From Rugalucina vietnamica (lineage: Eukaryota; Mollusca; Bivalvia; Lucinida; Lucinidae): a stretch of DNA of 64,000 nt. Made by a program: the position numbers and the translations under genes. The notes below the pieces were generated by a model that did no database searches, was not told the origin of the DNA, and saw only the letters and a program-made list of their open reading frames with translations. Positions 23,001-35,000 of this stretch are shown piece by piece (positions within the stretch are counted from its first letter, which is position 1; every line of letters starts with the position of its first letter). Location: NCBI GenBank assembly GCA_964017185.1, contig OZ024871.1:59075226-59139225 (forward strand), written 5' to 3'.

Positions 23001-26000
23001 CCCCCAGGGGCTAAAATTTTCCATTGACATTAATCTTCCGTCCATTTGCCTATTCCCAGTAAGTTTTACCCATTAAATAGCATTTTACCATTTTTTCCCA
23101 TTCAAATGCATTGGCGACCTAAGTTGACCTTGCTGTAAAATAGGTCAAGGTCATCCTAGGGTCATGATTTATATAAACTATGATGGGCCCGCGTCCCAAA
23201 TGCTACATACCAAGTTTCGTGGAAATCGGCCACTGGTTCTGGAGAAGAAGATTTTTAAAGGTTTTTGCTATTTATAGCCATGGCGGCCATCTTGGTCATG
23301 TGACCTGGACCATTTATATAAACTTTCGTTCCCCCTTCCTAAAGATGCTCCACATAAAGTTTGGCTTTGATTGGCCAAGCGGTTTCAGAGGAGAAGATCT
23401 CTGAAATTGTGGACGACGGACGCCGGACGCCGGAGGGACGACGGACGGACGCCGGAGCATGGGTATACTATAAGCTCACCTGTGAGCCTTCGGCTCAGGT
23501 GAGCTAAAAATCAAATGACTTATATACTGTTGTACAGGATGGTATACTAATGTCCTGGCAATCAATTCATGCCATTTTCAGCGTGTAAGGGCTTTCTGTT
23601 GCCAAGATACACACCTTTTTAGGTTTGCAGGTTAAATTTTTTCCATTTTTTCATTCAAATTTATGAAGTTTTCATGAAAATTCATGAAACTGAAAAAATA
23701 AGATCATTCTTATATGAGACTTTAGGGTCATTGAACATTGCCATAGCATTCATTTTATACTTCTTTCAGCATCCTAGGTTTGTGAACAGCTATGGTTTAA
23801 GTGATTTTGTATGTATACCCCCTTTTTCTCTGATTTCTTGTGTGTTTCATTCATTTTCATGAATAAGCAATATCAATGATTTGAAATATAGGTATTAAGG
23901 TTAAATTGATCAGTCCATGCATCACAACCAAACCCATTATAGTATTTTAGAGCATGCTTTTGTTCGTATATGAATATTTTTGTGAGTACACCCTATTCTT
24001 TAGAATCACAGTAGGGGGGATGCGGAAACTATATAATTTTACATCATGCAAATGTGTCCATTGTTGAGGACAATATTTTATGGCATTTAGATGGTCCTTC
24101 TGAACACACTGGCAGCCATGAACATTGGTTTCAGGGATGCAAGGTAGATCTTGTAACCCATCCAAAACCTTGAAATTGCTAAAGTTTATCCCCCGTTTTT
24201 CCTCGATTTTCGACATTTTCTATTAATATTCATGAATATGCAAATAAGATAATTATCATTTTGGTCCATGACATCAATAAATTTGTCATATGGTATTATT
24301 GGTTCAATAACAAAGTGTCACAATGATAGTTTCGACCTCAAATTTAGTTTATTTATTGATTTTTAATGATTTTCTGTCATTTTTAATGTTTTCATTAAAA
24401 TTCATGAATATGCAAATTAGATATCTTTTAAGGGTCAACAAATAGTGTTCTACACGGGGGAGAGATCCATAAACTTGTTTATTAATGTCACTTTCCTATT
24501 TGAGACGTTTGAATTTTTAATAACTAACCCCTTGAAATGGTTGCAAAAATATATATTGACTCATTCCCATTACTAAAACAAGTGAGGAAAAGCAATAAAG
24601 ATTGTAACTTTAAATGATTTTGATTTACGGCGTGTTTATTACCCTGCAATACGCATGGATGTCTCACAAACACCTCCATGCTGAAGAAATAAATTTTGCA
24701 CTTCTCGCATTGAAACATTGTTGATGCCATGTTTTTTAGAGCAGGTCACGTGACTTGCTCCGACCACACCACCTTGGACGGCTGAGCGCTTCGTCGTACT
24801 CCATTGCGACTACTTGATTTAGAATCCTTATGCTCAGGTCGATCGGATCAATCGGATTGGCTATATCAAGTGCGACCCAAAAGTCAAATAATCGAGCATT
24901 TCCATTTTGATATCGAAAGTAGACAAAAATGTCAGAGCAGGGCGACATTAGTTTTTGATGATTTTTGTCTCTTTTGAAATCCAGATTTTAAGGACGAGTG
25001 CACCAGAAGTAAGGACGAGTAAAAATTGTTTACAACTCGCCCCACAGGACGAGTAGGTCCTCAGAAAAATTTCTAGGCCTGGTAATTTCTTCCTGATTGC
25101 TCTCTTTCATGGTCATTGCCTACTTGTACCTTTCTACACTATGAAAACTAGACGAAATGTGCAAGTTCAGGTATTTAGCACAACGTGCAGGAAATGTACG
25201 CATGATATAATTGCATTTTACATCCCTTCTTTAGAAAACGTCGCTAGGGTAATCACATGTAGTAATAATTATTGTGACTGGCAACAACATGTTTACATGT
25301 GAGATTACAAACCTTTGGTCAAAACTAGAAATTGGCTGCAAGCAAGGCTTTCAGTATACCCCCCGCAAAACTATCTAAGGCCAATAACTTAAAGGCCTTT
25401 AAGTCAAACATGCAGAAAATTTGTCAAAAATATCTTTTCAGCATTATAATCCTTCATGAAAATCCTCCGTATGTCTGACTCATGTCTGTAAGGTATTAAA
25501 TAATATACTGAAAGCTCAGGGAGTAAAATTATTGTTGATTTCACTGTACACTGTTGATCATTATTTATCATGAGAAATGGTCAAAAATTGGCTATGCTAA
25601 AAAAAGCTGTAAATTTGTCAAAAATAAATTATTCAGCATAAGAATTCTTCATGCACATCTGAAATATATCTGGAACAAGTGTGCAAAGAATTCAAATGAA
25701 ACAATGATAGCACTAAGAGGACTTGATTTCATAAAGTATGCACTACCAGCCGTATTGTATATTAGCGATGGTTGAAAAATGTCTAAGTTGAAAAATGCTG
25801 TAAATTTGTCAAAAATTATTTTTTCACCAATAAAATTCTTTATGCACATCTTCAATATGTCTGTAACATGTCTGCAAAGTATTGAAATGAATTACTGAAA
25901 GCCCCAGGAGGAGTTGGATTTCACAAAGTATGTACTATCAACCATAATTGAATATAAGCAGAAATGGTCAAAATTGGCTAAGTTTAAAAAGATGTAAATT

Positions 26001-29000
26001 TGTCAAAACTAAAATTTTCAGCATAAAAATTCTTCATGCACATCTTCAATATATCTGGAACAAATCTGCAAAGAATTAAAAAGAAACAATGAAAGCCCTA
26101 GGAGGAGTTGATTTCACAAAGTATGCACTACCAACCATTATTGTATGTAAGCAATAGTCGAAAAATGGCTAAGTTAAAAAAGTCTGTAAATTTGTCAAAA
26201 ATTATTTTTTCAGCATTATAATTCTTCATGCACATCTTCAATATGTCTGTTACATGTCTGCAAAGTACTGAAAAGAAATACTGAAAGCCCTAGGAGGAGT
26301 TGATTTCACAAAGTATGTATGTAAGCAATAGTCGAAAAATGGCAAAGTTAAAAAATGCTGTAAATTTGTCAAAAATTATTTTTTCAGCATTATAATTCTT
26401 CATGCACATCTTCAATATGTCTGTAACATGTCTGCAAAGTACTGAAAAGAAATACTGAAAGCCCTAGGAGGAGTTGATGTCACAAAGTATGTATGTAAGC
26501 AATAGTCGAAAAATGGCAAAGTTAAAAAATGCTGTAAATTTGTCAAAAATTATTTTTTCAGCATTATAATTCTTCATGCACATCTTCAATATGTCTGTAA
26601 CATGTCTGCAAAGTACTGAAAAGAAACACTGAAAGCCCTAGGAGGAGTTGATTTCACAAAGTATGCACTACCAACCATTATTGAATATAAGCAATTATAG
26701 AAAATTTGCTAAGTTAAAAATGCTGTAAATTTGTCAAAAATGATTTTTTTCAGCATGACAATTGTTCATGCACATCTGCAATATATCTGAAACATATCAG
26801 CAAAATATTAAAAGGAAACATTGAAAGCTGTAAGAGGAGTTGATTTCACAAAGTATGTACTTTCAGTACTATGGCAAACATGTTATAGGAAGACTTAAAA
26901 AGTCCCATAACTCTTGCAATACTAACCCTTTGGCCCCTAAATTCATACCACACATGTATTGTCTGATGGTGCAAGTGTGGTGAAAATTTGAAACAAATCA
27001 GGCAAAAGCTGCTCAAGTTATTCAGCAAAGATGTCAAAATGTTGACGGAATGACGGAATCACGGAGTCACGGAATCACGGAATGACGGACAGGCTGAAAA
27101 CAGTATACCCCCCTAAAACTTCGTTTTGCGGGGGGTATAATTAAAGATGTATATTCAATATATACTGACTGAGAAAAGAACCCTGACACTTTTTATTTTA
27201 TGTAAAAAGTTTATCCCTATGGAGAAGGGTGAATTATTTTTGGTATTTGCGCATCTTTTACTATTGGCTAAAAAATATGAAACCATGTTAGAGGCAAACA
27301 TTTGATAAAAACTGTAAAATTGCAATGTGTACTTTATGCATCCCACAATGTTATGGGTCAACGGTTTCGGTCAACAGTTACAATGTCAATTAGTCCAATT
27401 TTAGTCAGACATTATACTTTCTTTCTGAATTCTTTCTGCCACCTTTTTTATCGATCAAGGAAGTCCGGTGTAACAGTTTATCTTGCCCCCCTGGACAGCT
27501 TGCCCCCCGGGGGGCAAAATTTCCCGGGAAATCTTACCCCCCACCCTGATTATCTTCACCCCCGGGGGGTAAGCTGTCCAGGCCAGTTTATCTTGCCCCC
27601 CACCCACTCGGAAAGAAAGTGTTTTTAGAATATATATGTTTATTTTCCTGCACCAATGAAATAATATCATGTCCTTTTACCATTATTTAGTGACGTTATC
27701 TAATCCGCCCTTTTTTTTTTAAAAAAAATATTTTATTTACCTAGGTGGGGGTGAAGCTGTCCAGGGCGGTTTATCTTGCCCCCCGCCTAGGTATTGGAGG
27801 ATCAATTTTTCTAAGCTTATTACAGTCCAACCTGTCTTAAGCAAGCGGCCAAGGGAAACACTAAAATCGCTTGCTTAAGACAGGTGCTTGCTTAATAGAG
27901 GTTATATTCTAACACTAGGGAGGACATCCTAACCAAACCATGTTAGCTAGTGTACAAATAAATAATAGCACTGCCACTGTCAGTGGTAGTTGTCACTAAG
28001 TTCTCCAAAATGCCCAGACAAGTTGTCTAGGATTATCTTTTGAGACAATAAACAATGAATTATGGCATCTGGAAGGTGTGAAGATAATTTTGACACCTGA
28101 CTGAGTTTAAATATCCATTCTTTTTTCTGTAATTGATGAAATAAGTGGCTGCTTAAAGCCAAAATTGGGACAGAAACTAGTGGCCTCTGGCCACATAAGA
28201 CAGGTGCTTGCTTAATAGAGGTTCATTTACATGTAAAATCAATTGGGGGAAAATGAAAGTGCTTGCTTAAGACAGGTGCTTGCTTAATACAGGGCTTGCT
28301 TAAGACAGGTTGGACTGTACACTGTTTCAAAATTAATACCATAAGAAGACCTACCTTTTAGAAATGCAATTTATTTGATTAAAAAGCCCTTTTCCTTATC
28401 ATTCAGTTTTATACCCTCAGTTACATAGGCGGGGGTGAAGCTGTCCAGGGCGGTTTATCTCGCCCCCCGCCTATGTATTGGATGATAAAATTTTCTAGGC
28501 TTATTACAACTGTTTCCAATTAATACTGTACTTAAGAAGCTTTATCAGTTTTAACTGCAATCCATTTTATTATCAAGACATTTTCCTCGTCTTTCCATCC
28601 TATACCCTCAGTTATGCAGGCGGGAGTGAAGCTGTCCAGGGCGGTTTATCTTGCCCCCCGCCTAGGTATTGGAGGATCAATTTTTCAAAGCATGTTACAC
28701 TGTTTCAAAATTAATACCATAAGAAGGTCTACCTTTTAAAATGCAATTTATTTGATTAAAAAACCCTTTTCCTCGTCATTCAGTTTTATACCCTCAGTTA
28801 CATAGGTGGGGGTGAAGCTGTCCAGGGCGGTTTATCTTGCCCCCCGCCTATGTATTGGATGATAAAATTTTCTAGGCTTATTACACTGATTAAAAATTAA
28901 TGCAGTAGGAAGAATTATCAGTTAGAAGTGCATTTAGTTTGAATACATATCTCTTTTCCTCCTCATTCAGTTCCTATCGTCACTTTCTCAGGTGGGGGTG

Positions 29001-32000
29001 AAGCTGTCCAGGGCGGTTTAACTCGCCCCCCGCCTAGGTATTGGAGGATAAAATTTTCTAGGCTTATTTCACTGATTAAAAATTAATGCAGTAGGAAGAA
29101 TTATCAGTTAGAAGTGCATTTAGTTTGAATACATAACCCTTTTCCTCCTCATTCAGTTCCTATCTTCACTTTCTCAGGCGGGGGTGAAGCTGTCCAGGGC
29201 GGTTTATCTTGCCCCCCGCCTAGGTATTGGAGGATCAATTTTTCAAAGCATGTTACACTGTTCCAAAATTAATACCATAAGAAGGTCTACATTTTACAAA
29301 TGCAATTTACTTGATTAAAAAGCCCTTTTCCTCGTCATTCAGTTTTATACCCTCAGTTACATAGGCGGGGGTGAAGCTATCCAGGGCGGTTTATCTTGCC
29401 CCCCGCCTATGTATTGGATGATAAAATTTTCTAGGCTTATTACACTGATTAAATATTAATGCAGTAGGAAGAATTATCAGTTAGAAGTGCATTTAGTTTG
29501 AATACATATCTCTTTTCCTCCTCATTCAGTTCCTATCTTCACTTTCTCAGGCGGGGGTGAAGCTGTCCAGGGCCGTTTATCTTGTCCCCCGCCTAGGTAT
29601 TGGAGGATCAATTTTTCAAAGCATGTTACACTGTTTCAAAATTAATACCATAAGAAGGTCTCCCTTTTAGAAATGCAATTTATTTAATTAAAAAGCCCTT
29701 TTCCTCGTCATTCAGTTTTATACCCTCAGTTACATACGCGGGGGTGAAGCTGTCCAGGGCGGTTTATCTTGCCCCCCGCCTATGTATTGGATGATAAAAT
29801 TTTCTAGGCTTATTACACTGATTAAAAATTAATGCAGTAGGAAGAATTATCAGTTAGAAGTGCATTTAGTTTGAATACATATCTCTTTTCTCCTCATTCA
29901 GTTCCTATCATCACTTTCTCAGGTGGGGGTGAAGCTGTCCAGGGCGGTTTAACTCGCCCCCCGCCTAGGTATTGGATGATAAAATTTTCTAGGCTTATTT
30001 CACTGATTAAAAATTAATGCAGTAGGAAGAATTATCAGTTAGAAGTGCATTTAGTTTGAATACATAACCCTTTTCCTCCTCATTCAGTTCCTATCTTCAC
30101 TTTCTCAGGCAGGGGTGAAGCTGTCCAGGGCTGTTTATCTTGCCCCCTGCCTAGGTATTGGAGGATCAATTTTTTCAATCTGACATTGAAAACAAGTTTA
30201 TAGGACTTGTCTTGTGATTTTAAATCCATTTTAATTTTATATTTAGGTTGTACAAATGATGGTGAAGAAAAAAAATCAACATCAAAAACCTGGGTGGGGG
30301 GCGAGATAAACCGCCCTGTACAGGTTACCCCCCACCCTTGTACCAATTAGTTTCTTCTTTTCCATACTTTTTTATATTAAGGTTGTTCAAGTGATGGTGA
30401 AGAAAAAAATATCAACATCAAAAACCTGGGCGGGGGTCAGTTCAAACCGCCCTGGACAGGTTACCCCCCACCCCTGTATTTTATATGAAGGTTGTTCAAA
30501 TGATGGTGAAGAAAATCAACATCAAAAACCTAGGAGGGGGGCAGGATAAACCGCCCTGGACAGGTTACCCCCCCACCCTTGTACCAATTACATGTAGTTT
30601 CTTCTTTTCCGACATTGAAAAAAAGTTTATAGGACTCGTCTTGTGATTTTTAATCCACTTTTATTTTATATCAAGGTGGTTCAAATGATGGTTAAGAAAA
30701 AAAATCAACATAAAAAAAACCTGGGTGGGGGGCGAGATAAACCGCCCTGGACAGGTTGCCCCCTACCCAGATACCATTTTTTTTTCTATTTTTCTGACAT
30801 TGAAAACAAGTTTATAGGACTTGTCTTGTGATTTTAAATCAACTATTATTTTATATTTAGGTTGTATAAATGATGGTGAAGAAAAAAGATCAACATCAAC
30901 AACCTGGGTGGGGGGCGAGATAAACCGCCCTGGACAGCTTACCCCCCACCCATGTACCAATTAGTTTCTTCTTTTCCGACATTGAAAACAAGTTTACAGG
31001 GCTTGTCTTGTGAGTATTAAGCCAATACTTTTTTATATGAAGGTTGTTCAAGTGATGGTGAAGAAAAAAATATCAACATCAAAAACCTGGGTGGGGGTCA
31101 GTTCAAACCGCCCTGGATAGGTTACCCCCCACCCCTGTACCAATAAGTTTCTTCTTTTCTGACACTGAAAACAAGTTTATAGGGCTTATCCTGTGATTTA
31201 AATCCAATATTATTTTATATGAAGGTTGTTCAAATGATGGTGAAGAAAAAAAAAATCAACATCAAAAACCTAGGAGGGGGGCAAGATAAACCGCCCTGGA
31301 CAGGTTACCCCCCACCCTTGTACCAATTACATGTAGTTTCTTCTTTTCCGACATTGAAAAAAAGTTTATAGGACTCGTCTTGTGATTTTAAATCCACTTT
31401 TATTTTATATCAAGGTGGTTCAAATGATGGTTAAGAAAAAAAAATCGACATCAAAAAACCTGGGTGGGGGGGGCGAGATAAACCGCCCTGGACAGGTTGC
31501 CCCCCACCCAGGTACCAATTTTTTTCTATTTTTCTGACATTGAAAACAAGTTTATAGGACTTGTCTTGTGATTTTAAATCCATTTTAATTTTATATTTAG
31601 GTTGTACAAATGATGGTGAAGAAAAAAAATCAACATCAAAAACCTGGGTGGGGGGGCGAGATAAACCGCCCTGGACAAGTTACCCCCCACCCTTGTACCA
31701 ATTAGTTTCTTCTTTTCCGACATTGAAAACAAGTTTATAGGGCCTGTCTTGTGAGTATAAAGCTTTTTTATATTAAGGTTGTTCAAGTAATGGTGAAGAA
31801 TAAAATATCAACATCAAAAACCTGTGTGGGGGTCAGTTCAAACCGCCCTGGACAGGTTACCCCCCACCCCTGTACCAATAAGTTTCTTCTTTTCTGACAC
31901 TGAAAACAAGTTTATAGGGTTTATCTTGTGATTTAGATCCAATATTATTTTATATGAAGGTTGTTCAAATGATGGTAAAGAAAAAAAAAATCAACATCAA

Positions 32001-35000
32001 AAACCTAGGTGGGGGCAAGATAAACCGCCCTGGACAGGTTACCCCCCCCCCCCTCCCACCCTTGTACCAATTACATGTAGTTTCTTCTTTTCCGACATTG
32101 AAAGAAAGTTTATAGGACTCGTCCTGTGATTTTAAATCCACTTTTATTTTATATCAAGGTGGTTCAAATGATGGTTAAGAAAAAAAATCAACATAAAAAA
32201 AACCTGGGTGGGGGGGGGAGGGGCGAGATAAACCGCCCTGGACAGGTTGCCCCCCACCCAGGTACCAAATTTTTTCTATTTTTCTGACATTGAAAACAAG
32301 TTTATAGGACTTGTCTTGTGATTTTAAATCCATTTTAATTTTATATTTAGGTTGTACAAATGATGGTGAAGAAAAAAAATCAACATCAAAAACCTGGGTG
32401 GGGGGCGAGATAAACCGCCCTGGACAGCTTACCCCCCACCCTTGTACCAATTAGTTTCTTCTTTTCCGACATTGGAAACAAGTTTATAGGGCTTGTCTTG
32501 TGAGTATAAAGCCAATACTTTTTTATATTAAGGTTGTTCAAGTGATGGTGAAGAAAAAAATATCAACATCAAAAACCTGGGTGGGGGTCAGTTCAAACCG
32601 CCCTGGATAGGTTACCCCCCCACCCCTGTACCAATAAGTTTCTTCTTTTCTGACACTGTAAACAAGTTTATAGGGCTTATCCTGTGATTTAAATCCAATA
32701 TTATTTTATATGAAGGTTGTTCAAATGATGGTGAAGAAAAAAAAAATCAACATCAAAAACCTAGGTGGGGGCAAGATAAACCGCCCTGGACAGGTTACCC
32801 CCCACCCTTGTACCAATTACATGTAGTTTCTTCTTTTCCGACATTGAAAGAAAGTTACCCCCCAATAAGTTTCCACTTTTGCCACTCTGAAAACAACTTT
32901 TTAGAACTTGTCTTGTGATCTTAATCCAACATTTTCATTTTTGGATAGTTAAAAAAATGTGTATAAAAATCAATCACAACCAATAATACTTGAAACTGGG
33001 TGGGGGGCAAGATAAACCGGCCTGGACAGCTTGCCCCCCGGGGGTGAAGATATCCAGGGTGGGGGCAAGATTTCCCGGGACAGCTTACCCCCCGGGGGGT
33101 AAGCCAACCGCGGTCAGCTTACCCCCCGGGGGGTAAGCTGTCCAGGGGGTAAGATAAACTGGGACACCGGCTGTTCAAACATTTTCAGCCTTTTTTCAGC
33201 CAGATGTTGATCGACGAAGTTCTTTTCAGCCACGAGGTTTTCTTGACCCTGTTATGAAGTTGTACTTGCTGATTAATGTGATCAGACCCACTTTGAAGAA
33301 ACTTGCCACTTCCTATTTGGACGATCTGTTGGGTTACTGTCTTTATCCATTCTGACAGGAATTTATGTTGATGATGTCTTTCCATGAAACATACTTTTCT
33401 TGACATCATTAGAAAAACTTCAGCATGCGGTCGCAATGGCCAATGCAAGTTTTGATCCAGCTTAAACTTACTGATACCCCCGCATAATGATTGTGAAATG
33501 CAGTAGGACGGCTTGTTTGGCTTCAACAGAAACGAATTAAAGTAAAAGTTTAAAGCCAAAGAATGAAATTCATATGTGTGATGAAATATTTTGTAATTAA
33601 CTGGGGTAAACATTCGTTAAGAATTAAAATAATATTGTGTAAAATTTTCACGTTTGATCAGTATAGCATATAAACACTTAAACCCTCTTCGCATAGGGCC
33701 GTCTTAAAATAGCCAGAAAGAAAATATCGCTTAAAAAATAAAACAAAAAAACATCGGCTCAACTTTTTTGATTATTAGCGCCATACGCCAGAAAAACTTC
33801 TTTTTAGCTTATTTTGTGTCGTAGGTATAGTAGGCTTTCAGTATTATGTTCTAACATGGAGGCAGACAAATAATTTCAGAGGAGATGCTATCTGAAAATG
33901 ATGAGGAAGACGAACTGGTGTCAACATATGTGTGCCTGGAGACCTAAGTTGACCTTGCAGTAAAATAGGTCAAGGTCATCCCAGGGTCATGATTTATATA
34001 AACTTTGTAGAGCTCCATTCCCAGATGCTTCACACCAAGTTTCAAAATCATAGGCCTTCTGGTTCTGAAGAAGAAGATTTTTAAATGTTTTTGCTATTTA
34101 TAGCCATGGCGGCCATCTTGGTCATGTGACCTTGACCATTTATATAAACTTTCATTCCCCCTTCCCAAGGATGCTCCACATGAAGTTTGGCTTTGATTGG
34201 CCTAGCGGTTTCAGAGAAGAAGATGTTTGAATATTATGGTCATATACATGTATATAGCCCCGGGGCAGGGGCAGACAACGCCCCAGGAGCTAAAATTTTC
34301 CATTAACATTATTCTTCTGTCTATTTGCCTATTCCCAGTAGGTTTTACCCATTAAATAGCATTTTAGCATTTTTTCCCATTCAAATGCATTGGCGATCTC
34401 AGTTGACCTTGCCGTAAAATAGGTCAAGGTCATCCTAGGGTCATGATTTATATAAACTATGATGGGCCCGCGTCCCCGATGCTACATACCATGTTTCATG
34501 GAAATCGGCCCACTGGTTCTGGAGAAGAAGATTTTTAAAGGTTTTTGCTATTTATAGCCATGGTGGCCATCTTGGTCATGTGACCTGGATCATTTATACT
34601 AGAAAAAGTGCCTTGAGAGGCACGTATACCCCCGGCTGGTAGCTCCCTCCAACGCCCCCACCCCTCAGCCCACCGCCACCAATCCAGACATGCTCACTGA
34701 CAGTGACACATTAAACCTCAATTCCTGATGAAAGAGAGCGCCCTCAACAAGTAAATCTTATAAATTTGTATTTGCAAAAAACACTGTCTAAAACCATGGG
34801 GAGGGGGGGGGGGTGTAGTAGAATGACAGATCTATTTTAGAGCAGTATACAGAGCTGACTTGTATACTCAATCTAGGACTTGATCGCGGACATTGAGGGT
34901 CAGGTCCTCGGTCCTAGATGTAAAAAGTAGAATGTCATTCTTCAATAATATTAAAAAAAAAAAAAATAAGATGTCCTATATTTTGACCTCTAGCCCCACC

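Larger units (their letters stand above)
17107..25081. mobile_element. 8 kb foldback (palindromic) element with CAGGCCTAGAAA ends
   Basis: The ends are CAGGCCTAGAAA and TTTCTAGGCCTG, flanked by GTAAT on both sides (17102-17106 and 25082-25086). The uninterrupted relative at about 48540 confirms the insertion. Much of the left arm recurs inverted in the right arm. Examples are TTTGCATATTCATGAA blocks near 18440 and 18620 against 24230 and 24405, 20700-20880 against 23810-23980, and 21250-21310 against 21835-21910. The centre is near 21570. The left arm holds nested insertions at 18877-20675 and the right arm an F1 copy at 21987-23507. No transposase was recognised. The class is unresolved: a 5-bp duplication and CAGG ends do not give a clear family. 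Confidence 0.75.
16921..25140 (+). repeat. R7 repeat copy, split by the 8 kb foldback element
   Basis: The segment 16921-17106 (starting TGTGGTTCTATTTGTTTTAT) continues at 25082-25140 (TTCTTCCTGATTGC, TTGCCTACTTGTACC). It is collinear with the uninterrupted copy at 48332-48600. That copy is the empty site for the element at 17107-25081. The family is unclassified. Confidence 0.7.
27465..33170. mobile_element. 5.7 kb TIR-bounded array of G-rich hairpin units (T2)
   Basis: The ends are CCGGTGTAACAGTTTATCTT and the complement of CCGGTGTCCCAGTTTATCTT. The inverted repeat extends about 140-175 bp, rich in CCCCCCGGGGGG palindromes. Between them are about 11 units of about 187 bp with the cassette GAAGCTGTCCAGGGCGGTTT (27750-30150). 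About 15 units of about 180 bp then carry the reverse-complement cassette AAACCGCCCTGGACAG (30290-32800). In each unit a G-run before the cassette pairs with a C-run after it (for example GGGTGGGGGG with CCCCCCACCC). The filler between cassettes differs in the two halves. No protein is encoded. A 495-bp MITE interrupts the first half. No target duplication was found. Confidence 0.8.

Noticed and set aside
27302-27670. Short proteins on both strands at the start of the G-rich array
   Set aside because: They overlap the terminal inverted repeat and match no domain. The same C/G runs give similar frames throughout the array.
33880-33935. Start of a piggyBac-type transposase (acidic ENDEEDEL stretch)
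   Set aside because: Too short, interrupted by a stop just upstream, with no TTAA-flanked ends nearby.
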